Notes under the pieces: generated by a model | The model's input: only the letters and a program-made list of their open reading frames with translations | The model's database searches: none | Told to the model about the DNA's origin: nothing | Shown: piece after piece, positions 1-5,331 of the stretch | How positions within the stretch are numbered: position 1 is the stretch's first letter | How the letters are laid out: the number at the start of each line of letters is the position of its first letter | Assembly: GCA_044376465.1 (NCBI GenBank) | Contig: JBILKW010000105.1 | Location: 1 to 7,885, forward strand | Direction of reading: 5' to 3' | Source: CAJBVG01 sp044376465 | GTDB lineage: Bacteria > Bacteroidota > Bacteroidia > Sphingobacteriales > Sphingobacteriaceae | DNA: 7,885 nt | Program-made: the position numbers and the translations under genes

Positions 1-176
1 TTCATAATGTCCATGCTTTCCTGATGAAAATTGCGAGCAACGGCCAGGGTGTTGCATTGGCGCCAAGCATGAACACTGCGCGGGCCGAGATTTATAAAAG
101 GTAAATGGGAAAGAGCACTCATAATAAAGGCTATATATAAGATGCGGGTGCCATTTAGCCAGCCAGGATTCGTCAT
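1..176 (-). CDS. Membrane glycosyltransferase, ArnT/GT39-like, 5' end only (partial)
   Basis: This is the N-terminal 58 codons of a minus-strand gene that runs off the left edge. The start is the ATG at 176-174. The frame stays open upstream to a TAG near 230, so a slightly longer start is possible. The visible protein begins with a short polar stretch, then a hydrophobic segment (about residues 11-31, TRILYIAFIMSALSHLPFIN) that should be the first membrane helix. It is followed by HAWRQCNTLAVARNF. In integral-membrane glycosyltransferases of the ArnT/PMT (GT39) type, a very similar W-R-Q-x-x-T/D-x-x-x-A-x-N-F stretch follows helix 1, in the first periplasmic loop. Those enzymes transfer sugars from polyprenyl-phosphate donors to surface glycans or lipids. 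The family call is inference from this motif and its position. The donor and acceptor cannot be judged. GC content over 1-120 is about 48% by hand count, visibly higher than the AT-rich spacers nearby. Confidence 0.62.
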   Translation of the reverse strand, partial: MTNPGWLNGTRILYIAFIMSALSHLPFINLGPRSVHAWRQCNTLAVARNFHQESMDIM

Positions 177-299
177 AATTGAGGCTAAAAATAAGGGATT
201 AATAATAATTTCCCACAACTTGTCCCGCTAAATGCGGGATTTCCACAGAATCTTTCGGAAATATCTGTAGCAAAGCATGGTATTTATAAATATTTCTCT

Positions 300-307
300 T
301 ATCTTTG
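300..307 (+). promoter_or_regulatory. Bacteroidota-type -7 promoter element for the rplM operon
   Basis: TATCTTTG matches the Bacteroidota -7 consensus TAnnTTTG exactly and is followed by C, as is common. Transcription would be expected to begin about 4-7 bases downstream, near 311-314, giving a leader of about 56-59 bases before the rplM ATG. I do not see a good -33 TTTG/TTG about 19-21 bases upstream (the region reads CATGGTATTTAT), so the call rests on the -7 match and position. Confidence 0.6.
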
Positions 308-310
308 CCC

Positions 311-334
311 TCCCTTATATAGGTATATGGGGGA
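311..334 (+). promoter_or_regulatory. Leader hairpin at the predicted 5' end of the rplM mRNA
   Basis: TCCCTTATAT (311-320) pairs with ATATGGGGGA (325-334) around an AGGT tetraloop, giving ten pairs of which two are T-G wobbles. The hairpin begins almost exactly where the predicted transcript starts. It could protect the 5' end or act as a ribosomal-protein binding site for feedback control. Either role is inference; no named leader family is recognised. Confidence 0.4.
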
Positions 335-369
335 TAAATCAATAAAAATCAATTAATTAATTATTATCA

Positions 370-810
370 ATGAATACGTTAAGTTACAAAACTGTCTCTG
401 CTAACAGCAAAACTGTTACGAAGGAATGGGTCGTAATCGACGCCAACACAGAGATTTTGGGGCGCCTAAGCTCTAAGATAGCTTTTATCTTAAGAGGCAA
501 ACACAAGGCTAATTTCACCCCACACGTAGACTGCGGAGATAACGTGATTGTTATCAATGCAGACAAGGTTAGGTTTACAGGAAACAAATTCACTCAAAAA
601 GAGTACGTTTCTTACACCGGTTACCCTGGAGGTCAACGCTTTATTTCCCCTAAAGATTTAATGGCTAAGCACCCTACACGTGTGGTAGAGAAAGCGGTAC
701 GCGGTATGCTTCCTAAAAACAAGCTAGGAAATGCTATTTACAAGAATTTATATGTGTATGCAGGATCTGAACATCCACATGCAGCACAGAGTCCTAAAAC
801 CATTAAATAA
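370..810 (+). CDS. rplM: 50S ribosomal protein L13 (uL13)
   Basis: L13 binds 23S rRNA early in assembly of the large ribosomal subunit. The 146-residue protein is close to the usual bacterial length (about 140-150). The N-terminus MNTLSYKTVSA is typical of Bacteroidota L13 and fixes the start at 370. Next come EWVVIDANTEILGRLSSKIA (19-38), the core stretch FTPHVDCGDNVIVINADKV (49-67), YTGYPGGQR (82-90), and the family signature VEKAVRGMLPKNKLG (106-120). The C-terminal block NLYVYAGSEHPH is also standard. There is no Shine-Dalgarno sequence; the ATG follows an A/T-rich leader. It is the first gene of the rplM-rpsI-rpsB transcript, with rpsI starting 8 bases after its stop. Codon choice includes more CTA/CTT/AGC than rpsB or tsf, but the gene looks intact and native. 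Confidence 0.98.
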   Translation: MNTLSYKTVSANSKTVTKEWVVIDANTEILGRLSSKIAFILRGKHKANFTPHVDCGDNVIVINADKVRFTGNKFTQKEYVSYTGYPGGQRFISPKDLMAKHPTRVVEKAVRGMLPKNKLGNAIYKNLYVYAGSEHPHAAQSPKTIK

Positions 811-818
811 CCAAGAAG

Positions 819-1202
819 ATGACAGTTAATACATCAGGAAGAAGAAAGACTGCTGTTGCCCGCATTTACTTATCAGAAGGTAGCGGAAACATCCTTGTAA
901 ACGGCAGAGATTATAAAGAATATTTTCCAACATTGCCATTGCAATTTATCGTAAACCAATCTTTACAAGTTTCAGACATGTTAGGTAAGTTCGATATCAA
1001 AGTAAATGTTGATGGTGGAGGTATAAAAGGACAAGCGGAAGCAGTTCGTTTGGCTATTGCAAAGGCAATCCTTGAAAAGGATCCAGAAAAACGTTCGGCG
1101 TTAAAAGCGAAGAGCTTATTAACCCGCGACAGTCGTATGGTGGAACGTAAGAAACCAGGACGTCGTAAAGCAAGAAAAAGATTTCAATTTAGTAAACGTT
1201 AA
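819..1202 (+). CDS. rpsI: 30S ribosomal protein S9 (uS9)
   Basis: S9 sits in the head of the small subunit, and its C-terminal tail reaches the P-site tRNA. The 127-residue protein has the usual length and features. These are an N-terminal TSGRRKTAVARIYLSEGSG (5-23), the signature GGGIKGQAEAVRLAIAKA (66-83), and the basic tail VERKKPGRRKARKRFQFSKR (108-127). The terminal Lys-Arg is the universally conserved end that contacts tRNA. The start at 819 is supported by comparison with S9 proteins and by a purine-rich AAGAAG just upstream. rplM-rpsI is a near-universal gene pair, and the 8-base gap implies one transcript and possibly translational coupling. Confidence 0.98.
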   Translation: MTVNTSGRRKTAVARIYLSEGSGNILVNGRDYKEYFPTLPLQFIVNQSLQVSDMLGKFDIKVNVDGGGIKGQAEAVRLAIAKAILEKDPEKRSALKAKSLLTRDSRMVERKKPGRRKARKRFQFSKR

Positions 1203-1207
1203 TTTTT

Positions 1208-1213
1208 GGAGGA
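1208..1213 (+). promoter_or_regulatory. Canonical Shine-Dalgarno sequence before rpsB
   Basis: GGAGGA lies 9 bases before the rpsB ATG and is complementary to the conserved 3' end of 16S rRNA. It decides the rpsB start at 1223. Among the genes in this window only rpsB has such a site; the rest start from A/T-rich leaders, as is usual in Bacteroidota. That contrast makes the site stand out. Confidence 0.75.
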
Positions 1214-1222
1214 CCTTAAACA

Positions 1223-2038
1223 ATGGCACGTACATCATATCAAGACTTATTAGACGCTGGTGTTCACTTTGGACATTTAACGCGCAAGTGGAATCCAAAA
1301 ATGGCTCCGTATATTTTTATGGAGAAAAATGGGATTCATATTATCGATTTGAATAAAACATTAGTAAAAGTTGAAGAAGCTTCTGCTGCAATTAAACAAA
1401 TCGTAAAATCAGGAAGAAAAGTATTGTTTGTTGCAACAAAGAAACAAGCAAAAGACATCGTAGCAGAGCACGCAAAAAGAGTAAACATGCCTTTCGTAAC
1501 AGAAAGATGGTTAGGTGGTATGTTAACAAACTTTGCAACTGTACGTAAGTCAATTAAGAAGATGTCTAACATCGACAAAATGGCTAAAGATGGTACTTTC
1601 GACATCCTTTCGAAAAAAGAAAAATTAATGATCACTCGTGATCGTATCAAATTAGAAAGAGTATTAGGTGGTATTGCAGATTTAAATCGCTTACCAGCTG
1701 CCTTGTTCTTAATCGATGTGAAGAAAGAGCACATTGCAGTTACCGAAGCATTAAAATTAAACATCCCAACTTTTGCAATGGTAGATACGAACTCTGATCC
1801 AACGGATATCGATTTCGCTATTCCAGCAAACGACGATGCTACTAAATCTATCGCTTTAATTACTGGTATTATTACCAAAGCTATTGAAGAAGGTTTAGAA
1901 GAGCGTAAGCGTGAGCGTGAAGAAGATGCAGACAAAGAAGGTGCTGCAGCAAAAGCAGCTGTAGATACTACTGCGGAAGTTACGGAGAAAACGGGCACTA
2001 GAAAAAGAAAAACAGAAGCAGAGAAATCTGCAGAATAA
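1223..2038 (+). CDS. rpsB: 30S ribosomal protein S2 (uS2)
   Basis: S2 is a late-assembling small-subunit protein located between head and body. Both family signatures are present: LLDAGVHFGHLTRKWNPKM (9-27) and PAALFLIDVKKEHIAVTEAL (158-177). ERWLGGMLTNFATVRKSI (94-111) is the conserved core. At 271 residues it is longer than the roughly 240-residue E. coli protein. The excess is a highly charged, low-complexity C-terminal tail (about 222-271, EERKREREEDADKEG followed by Ala/Lys/Glu-rich sequence) that is probably disordered; such tails are variable in S2 proteins. The gene starts 20 bases after the rpsI stop, behind the only strong Shine-Dalgarno site seen in the window. Its stop codon overlaps a potential RNA structure that extends into the spacer before tsf. 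Confidence 0.98.
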   Translation: MARTSYQDLLDAGVHFGHLTRKWNPKMAPYIFMEKNGIHIIDLNKTLVKVEEASAAIKQIVKSGRKVLFVATKKQAKDIVAEHAKRVNMPFVTERWLGGMLTNFATVRKSIKKMSNIDKMAKDGTFDILSKKEKLMITRDRIKLERVLGGIADLNRLPAALFLIDVKKEHIAVTEALKLNIPTFAMVDTNSDPTDIDFAIPANDDATKSIALITGIITKAIEEGLEERKREREEDADKEGAAAKAAVDTTAEVTEKTGTRKRKTEAEKSAE

Positions 2039-2044
2039 TTAATC

Positions 2045-2103
2045 AAAGGTTAAAGGTAGCAACACTTGATTAATGCAAGTGTGCTTACTTTTAACCTTTT
2101 TTT
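2045..2103 (+). terminator. Long terminator-like hairpin between rpsB and tsf
   Basis: The spacer folds into a stem of about 23 pairs. AAAGGTTAAA (2045-2054) pairs perfectly with TTTAACCTTT (2090-2099), GTA and GC continue inward with single-base bulges at 2061 and 2085, and ACACTTG (2062-2068) pairs with CAAGTGT (2076-2082). The loop is ATTAATG, and seven T residues (2097-2103) overlap and follow the 3' arm. This has the form of an intrinsic terminator. Only 27 bases remain before the tsf ATG and they show no clear promoter, so partial readthrough (attenuation) is more likely than a full stop. A 9-base inverted repeat at 2038-2046/2066-2074 could form a competing structure. Confidence 0.65.
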
Positions 2104-2130
2104 CAAACTAAAAAATTAGAAAGAAATAGT

Positions 2131-2973
2131 ATGTCAACAGTTACAATTAGTGCTGCAGATGTAAACAAATTACGTTTACAAACAGGTGCAGGAATGATGG
2201 ATTGCAAAAAAGCGTTAACAGAGTCAAATGGCGATTTTGAAGCAGCAATTGATTACCTACGTAAAAAAGGAGCTAAAGTAGCAGCAAGCCGTTCAGATCG
2301 TGATTCATTAGAAGGTGCTGTTATTGCAAAAACTACTGCAAATGGTAAAAGAGGTATTGTGATCGAATTAAATTGCGAAACAGATTTCGTTGCTAAAAAT
2401 GCAGAATTCGTACAATTTGCAAATGAAATTGCTGATTTAGCAGTGGCTCATAACCCAGCTAGCTTAGAAGCTTTAGTTGCATTACCATTAAACGGTGTTG
2501 TTTTATCTGATATCATTTTAGATAAAACTGGTAAAATTGGTGAGAAAATAGGTGTTTCTAAGTATGAAATTTTAGAAGCGGATAAAGTGGTTGCTTATAT
2601 CCACGCAGGTAACCGTTTAGGTGTATTAGTAGGATTAACCTCTGATGCAAACGGTAAAGCTGACGAAGCGGGTAAAGACGTAGCAATGCAAATTGCAGCG
2701 ATGAACCCAGTAGCAGTTGATAAAGGGGATGTAGATTCTAAAACAATCGAAAGAGAATTAGAAATTGCAAAAGACGTTATCCGTGCAGAAGGTAAACCAG
2801 AAGAAATGGTAGAAAAAATTGCTCAAGGTAAATTGAACAAATTCTACAAAGATTCTACGTTGTTAAACCAAGACTTTGTGAAAGACGGTTCTAAAACTGT
2901 TGCACAAATGTTAAACGATATTGAAAAGGGCTTAACAGTTACCGCGTTTAAGCGCGTTGCTTTAGGAGCCTAA
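2131..2973 (+). CDS. tsf: Elongation factor Ts
   Basis: EF-Ts is the cytoplasmic guanine nucleotide exchange factor that releases GDP from EF-Tu. The 280-residue protein starts with the UBA-like N-terminal domain. There the first signature, LRLQTGAGMMDCKKAL (14-29), is followed by ESNGDFEAAIDYLRKKG. The second signature, ELNCETDFVAKN (79-90), holds the TDFV residues (84-87) that wedge into the EF-Tu nucleotide site in known structures. The rest forms the paired core subdomains, including YIHAGNRLGVLVGL and AMQIAAMNPVAV. Length is normal for the family. No Shine-Dalgarno sequence is visible; the leader AGAAAGAAATAGT is purine-rich. rpsB-tsf adjacency is conserved across bacteria. A strong terminator begins 8 bases after the stop, marking the end of the rplM-rpsI-rpsB-tsf unit. 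Confidence 0.98.
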   Translation: MSTVTISAADVNKLRLQTGAGMMDCKKALTESNGDFEAAIDYLRKKGAKVAASRSDRDSLEGAVIAKTTANGKRGIVIELNCETDFVAKNAEFVQFANEIADLAVAHNPASLEALVALPLNGVVLSDIILDKTGKIGEKIGVSKYEILEADKVVAYIHAGNRLGVLVGLTSDANGKADEAGKDVAMQIAAMNPVAVDKGDVDSKTIERELEIAKDVIRAEGKPEEMVEKIAQGKLNKFYKDSTLLNQDFVKDGSKTVAQMLNDIEKGLTVTAFKRVALGA

Positions 2974-2980
2974 TTCTTTT

Positions 2981-3015
2981 AAAAAATCCCCTCGAATTTC
3001 GAGGGGATTTTTTTT
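2981..3015 (+). terminator. Intrinsic terminator after tsf
   Basis: TCCCCTCG (2987-2994) pairs perfectly with CGAGGGGA (3000-3007) around a five-base AATTT loop. It is preceded by six A (2981-2986) and followed by eight T (3008-3015). The GC-rich stem plus T-run is a textbook rho-independent terminator starting 8 bases after the tsf stop codon. Because of the A-run it could also work on the opposite strand. Confidence 0.92.
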
Positions 3016-3048
3016 GTGCTATACATTCATACATTTCCTCTAAATACA

Positions 3049-3056
3049 TATCTTCG
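3049..3056 (+). promoter_or_regulatory. Probable promoter -7 element for pyrH-frr
   Basis: TATCTTCG differs from the Bacteroidota TAnnTTTG consensus at one position and is followed by C. It lies after the tsf terminator and 22 bases before the pyrH ATG, predicting a short leader of about 16-18 bases. No clear -33 element is seen. Its position within any upstream-extended pyrH frame supports the shorter start at 3079. Confidence 0.5.
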
Positions 3057-3078
3057 CATAACCAAACCAAGAGTAAAA

Positions 3079-3786
3079 ATGAAATACAAAAGAATTCTGC
3101 TGAAGCTAAGTGGTGAATCTCTAATGGGTTCTAAACAATATGGTATCGATACTGCAATGGTTCATCAATATGCAGTTGACATTAAAAAAGTGGTGGAAAG
3201 TGGAGTGGAAGTAGCTATTGTTATTGGTGGTGGAAATATACATAGAGGCTTAGATGCAGAAAAAGGTGGGATGGATAGAGTACAGGCAGATTACATGGGA
3301 ATGCTTGCAACCGTAATAAACAGTATGGCTTTGCAAGATTCTTTAGAAAAAGTTGGAATAAAAACACGTTTACTATCTGCCATTAAAATGGAACAAATTT
3401 GCGAACCATTTATCCGCAGAAGAGCAGTACGCCATTTGGAAAAAGGAAGAGTCGTGATTTTTGGAGCCGGTACAGGCAACCCTTATTTTACTACCGATAC
3501 AGCTGCCTCTCTTCGTGCAATTGAAATTGAAGCTGATGTGGTTTTAAAAGGAACTCGTGTGGATGGTATTTACACGGCAGATCCAGAAAAAGATAAATCG
3601 GCCGTACGTTTTGATAAAATTACATTTACAGAAGTGTATGATAAAGGCTTAAACGTAATGGATATGACTGCCTTTACGCTTTGCCAAGAAAACAACTTAC
3701 CTATCATAGTATTTGATATGAATAAAGAAGGCAATTTCTTAAAAGTAGCAATGGGCGATGATATAGGTACATTGGTACACGCATAG
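3079..3786 (+). CDS. pyrH: Uridylate (UMP) kinase
   Basis: PyrH phosphorylates UMP to UDP with ATP in pyrimidine nucleotide synthesis; bacterial enzymes are usually cytoplasmic hexamers of the amino-acid kinase fold. I choose the ATG at 3079, giving 235 residues that begin MKYKRILLKLSGESLMG, the normal family start. The frame is open back to a GTG at 3016, but those extra 21 codons start at the edge of the tsf terminator and cover the putative promoter, so they are unlikely to be coding. Visible motifs are the phosphate-binding KLSGE (9-13), VIGGGNIHRG (48-57), the UMP-binding GTGNPYFTTDTAA (131-143), and KGTRVDGIYTADP (157-169) near the ATP site. frr follows after 37 bases, almost certainly on the same transcript, matching the widespread pyrH-frr order. 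Confidence 0.97.
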   Translation: MKYKRILLKLSGESLMGSKQYGIDTAMVHQYAVDIKKVVESGVEVAIVIGGGNIHRGLDAEKGGMDRVQADYMGMLATVINSMALQDSLEKVGIKTRLLSAIKMEQICEPFIRRRAVRHLEKGRVVIFGAGTGNPYFTTDTAASLRAIEIEADVVLKGTRVDGIYTADPEKDKSAVRFDKITFTEVYDKGLNVMDMTAFTLCQENNLPIIVFDMNKEGNFLKVAMGDDIGTLVHA

Positions 3787-3823
3787 AAACAAATAAATTA
3801 GTAAATCGTTATTCTTAATTAAT

Positions 3824-4387
3824 ATGAGTGAAATTGTAAAAAAACAATTAGAAGAAGCGAAAGAGAGCATGAACAAAGCAGTTGATCATGTTGAACAAGA
3901 GCTTACAAAAATTCGTGCTGGTAAAGCCAGTCCGCAAATGTTAGATGGTATACACGTTGATTATTACGGAAGCCCTACTCCTTTGAGCCAAGTGGCAAAC
4001 GTAAATACTCCAGATGCTCGTACAATTGTTGTACAACCATGGGAAAAGTCACTAATACCAGCCATTGAAAAAGCAATTTCTGATGCAAATTTAGGCATCA
4101 ATCCACAAAACGATGGAATTGTGATTCGTTTGGTAGTTCCACCTTTAACCGAAGAACGTAGAAAAGATTTGGTGAAGAAAGTGAAAGCAGAAGGCGAAGC
4201 TGGTAAAGTGGCGATTCGTAACATTAGAAAAGATACGAACGAACGAATTAAGAAATTGCAAAAAGAAGGTGTTTCTGAAGACGAAGTGAAAGTGGGCGAA
4301 GCAGAAGTTCAGAAATTAACCGATAGCTATATCTTAAAAGTTGATAAACATATTGACTTGAAAGAGAAAGATATTATGACCGTTTAA
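3824..4387 (+). CDS. frr: Ribosome recycling factor
   Basis: RRF acts with EF-G to split post-termination ribosomes so subunits can be reused. The 187-residue protein matches the family length of about 185. The two-domain layout is visible: a three-helix bundle from residues 1-29 plus about 107-187, and a beta domain in between containing VDYYGSPTPLSQVANV (45-60) and VVQPWEK (69-75). PPLTEERRKDLVKKVK (106-121) and VAIRNIRKDTNERIKKL (129-145) are characteristic; Arg132 corresponds to the invariant arginine important for ribosome binding in E. coli RRF. No Shine-Dalgarno sequence is present. It is the last gene of the translation cluster. The gap that follows holds heptamer repeats rather than a GC-rich T-tailed terminator. 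Confidence 0.97.
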   Translation: MSEIVKKQLEEAKESMNKAVDHVEQELTKIRAGKASPQMLDGIHVDYYGSPTPLSQVANVNTPDARTIVVQPWEKSLIPAIEKAISDANLGINPQNDGIVIRLVVPPLTEERRKDLVKKVKAEGEAGKVAIRNIRKDTNERIKKLQKEGVSEDEVKVGEAEVQKLTDSYILKVDKHIDLKEKDIMTV

Positions 4388-4390
4388 ATT

Positions 4391-4481
4391 AGTATAGAGT
4401 ATAGAGTATCGAGTAACGTGAGAGGAACATATACAACTCTACTGTTGATTTCTCGATACTCGATGCTTAATACTTAATACT
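4391..4481. repeat. Inverted heptamer repeat arrays between frr and mqnD
   Basis: The left arm reads as 7-base units AGTATAG, AGTATAG, AGTATCG, AGTA (4391-4415). The right arm on the opposite strand reads AGTATTA, AGTATTA, AGCATCG, AGTATCG, AG (4481-4452). The inner GAGTATCGAG (4404-4413) is a perfect inverted match to CTCGATACTC (4452-4461), with a 38-base centre. The element nearly fills the 94-base gap and ends right at the mqnD ATG. There is no T-run after the stem, so it is not an obvious terminator. Confidence 0.75.
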
Positions 4482-5330
4482 ATGAATGTAACCCTCGGAT
4501 TCTCCTCTTGCCCCAATGATACTTTTATTTTCGATGCACTCTTGCATGGTAAAATAGATACAGAAGGTTTAACTTTTGTTCCGGTTATTGAAGACGTTGA
4601 AACCCTCAACAAAAAAGCAAATGCAAGTGAACTCGATGTTACGAAACTTAGTTATCACGCATTTGCATACCTCACACATCAATATAAATTATTAAACGCC
4701 GGCAGCGCACTAGGCTTTGGTGTGGGTCCTTTACTCATTACTAAGAATTTCCCTTCAATTCACAATTCACCATTCACCATTCACAATTCTATTGCAATAC
4801 CTGGCGAGCTAACTACTGCTAACTTCCTACTCAGCTTAGCACTTCCAACTGCTAAGTATAAAAAAACGATGTTGTTTTCTGAAATAGAAAATGCCTTGTT
4901 AAATGATGAAGTAGATTTCGGATTGATCATACACGAAAACAGATTTACTTACCAAGAGAAAGGCTTGCACAAAGTTATTGATTTGGGTGAGTATTGGGAG
5001 CAGAACTATCAGTCGGCAATTCCTTTAGGTGGAATTGTAGTAAACAGGAAATTCGATTTAGCAACTCAATATAAAATAGACAGAGTATTACGAAGAAGCG
5101 TTGAATATGCATTTGCAAACCCTAAAGCCTCTTACGATTTTGTACGCCAACATTCGCAAGAAATGAGCGAAGAGGTAATGTATAAACACATTGATTTATA
5201 TGTAAATAAATATTCTGTAAATTTGGGTGAAGAAGGTCGTAAAGCAATTTACACATTGTTTGATACCGGCTTGCGTTTGAACATTACCCCTGCGTATGCA
5301 GAAGATTTTATTTTAGAAGAACAGAATTAA
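4482..5330 (+). CDS. mqnD: 1,4-dihydroxy-6-naphthoate synthase (futalosine pathway)
   Basis: MqnD converts cyclic dehypoxanthinyl futalosine to 1,4-dihydroxy-6-naphthoate in the futalosine route to menaquinone. The protein (282 residues) is a periplasmic-binding-protein-like fold acting in the cytoplasm; no signal peptide is seen. Diagnostic stretches are LGFSSCPNDTFIFDALLHGK (5-24), VIEDVETLNKKA (35-46), KLSYHAF (55-61), ALGFGVGPLLI (76-86), IPGELTTANFLL (106-117) and GLIIHENRFTY (147-157). His151 aligns with the histidine proposed as catalytic in the Thermus enzyme. Residues 92-103 (SIHNSPFTIHNS) are encoded by a tandem heptamer repeat and sit in the loop before IPG; this stretch looks foreign to the family. 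No other menaquinone gene is in the window. hldD starts one base after its stop, so the two are probably co-transcribed. No Shine-Dalgarno sequence is seen. Confidence 0.93.
   Translation: MNVTLGFSSCPNDTFIFDALLHGKIDTEGLTFVPVIEDVETLNKKANASELDVTKLSYHAFAYLTHQYKLLNAGSALGFGVGPLLITKNFPSIHNSPFTIHNSIAIPGELTTANFLLSLALPTAKYKKTMLFSEIENALLNDEVDFGLIIHENRFTYQEKGLHKVIDLGEYWEQNYQSAIPLGGIVVNRKFDLATQYKIDRVLRRSVEYAFANPKASYDFVRQHSQEMSEEVMYKHIDLYVNKYSVNLGEEGRKAIYTLFDTGLRLNITPAYAEDFILEEQN
4758..4790 (+). repeat. In-frame tandem heptamer repeat inside mqnD
   Basis: Four 7-base units, ATTCACA, ATTCACC, ATTCACC, ATTCACA (4758-4785), are followed by a partial ATTCT. Three units equal 21 bases or seven codons, so the protein shows a seven-residue period (IHNSPFT, IHNS) at residues 93-103. 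Very similar GAATTGT/GAATGGT-type runs are, from my general knowledge, common as intergenic repeats in Bacteroidota; here the run is coding. Confidence 0.85.
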
Positions 5331-5331
5331 C

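Larger units (their letters stand above)
177..369. other. Divergent intergenic spacer upstream of rplM
   Basis: This 193-base spacer separates the minus-strand glycosyltransferase-like gene from the plus-strand translation operon. It contains a short GC-rich hairpin at 223-239 (TCCCGC, loop TAAAT, GCGGGA) followed by only three T residues. It also contains a candidate promoter element at 300-307 and a leader hairpin at 311-334. The 35 bases before the rplM ATG are almost pure A/T with AATT repeats and no Shine-Dalgarno sequence, which is normal for Bacteroidota. I see no convincing small ORF here and no clear promoter for the minus-strand gene. Confidence 0.6.

Noticed and set aside
223..239. 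Short GC hairpin TCCCGC-TAAAT-GCGGGA as a terminator
   Set aside because: The stem is only six pairs with three T residues after it, and it lies upstream of two divergent genes where no terminator is expected. It may be a small palindromic repeat, but there is no second copy in the window.
209..247. ATTTCCCACA and ATTTCCACA as DnaA boxes or an origin
   Set aside because: Both differ from the consensus TTATCCACA at two or more positions, and there is no cluster, AT-rich unwinding element or dnaA/dnaN neighbour.
1336..2046. Long (236-codon) open frame on the minus strand opposite rpsB
   Set aside because: It lies wholly antisense to the well-supported rpsB gene, its product is low-complexity Ser/Phe/Ala-rich sequence mirroring rpsB codons, and I recognise no domain or start signal.
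3016..3078. N-terminal 21-codon extension of pyrH from a GTG
   Set aside because: It starts at the edge of the tsf terminator T-run, spans the probable promoter, and precedes the standard UMP kinase N-terminus MKYKRILLKLSGE.
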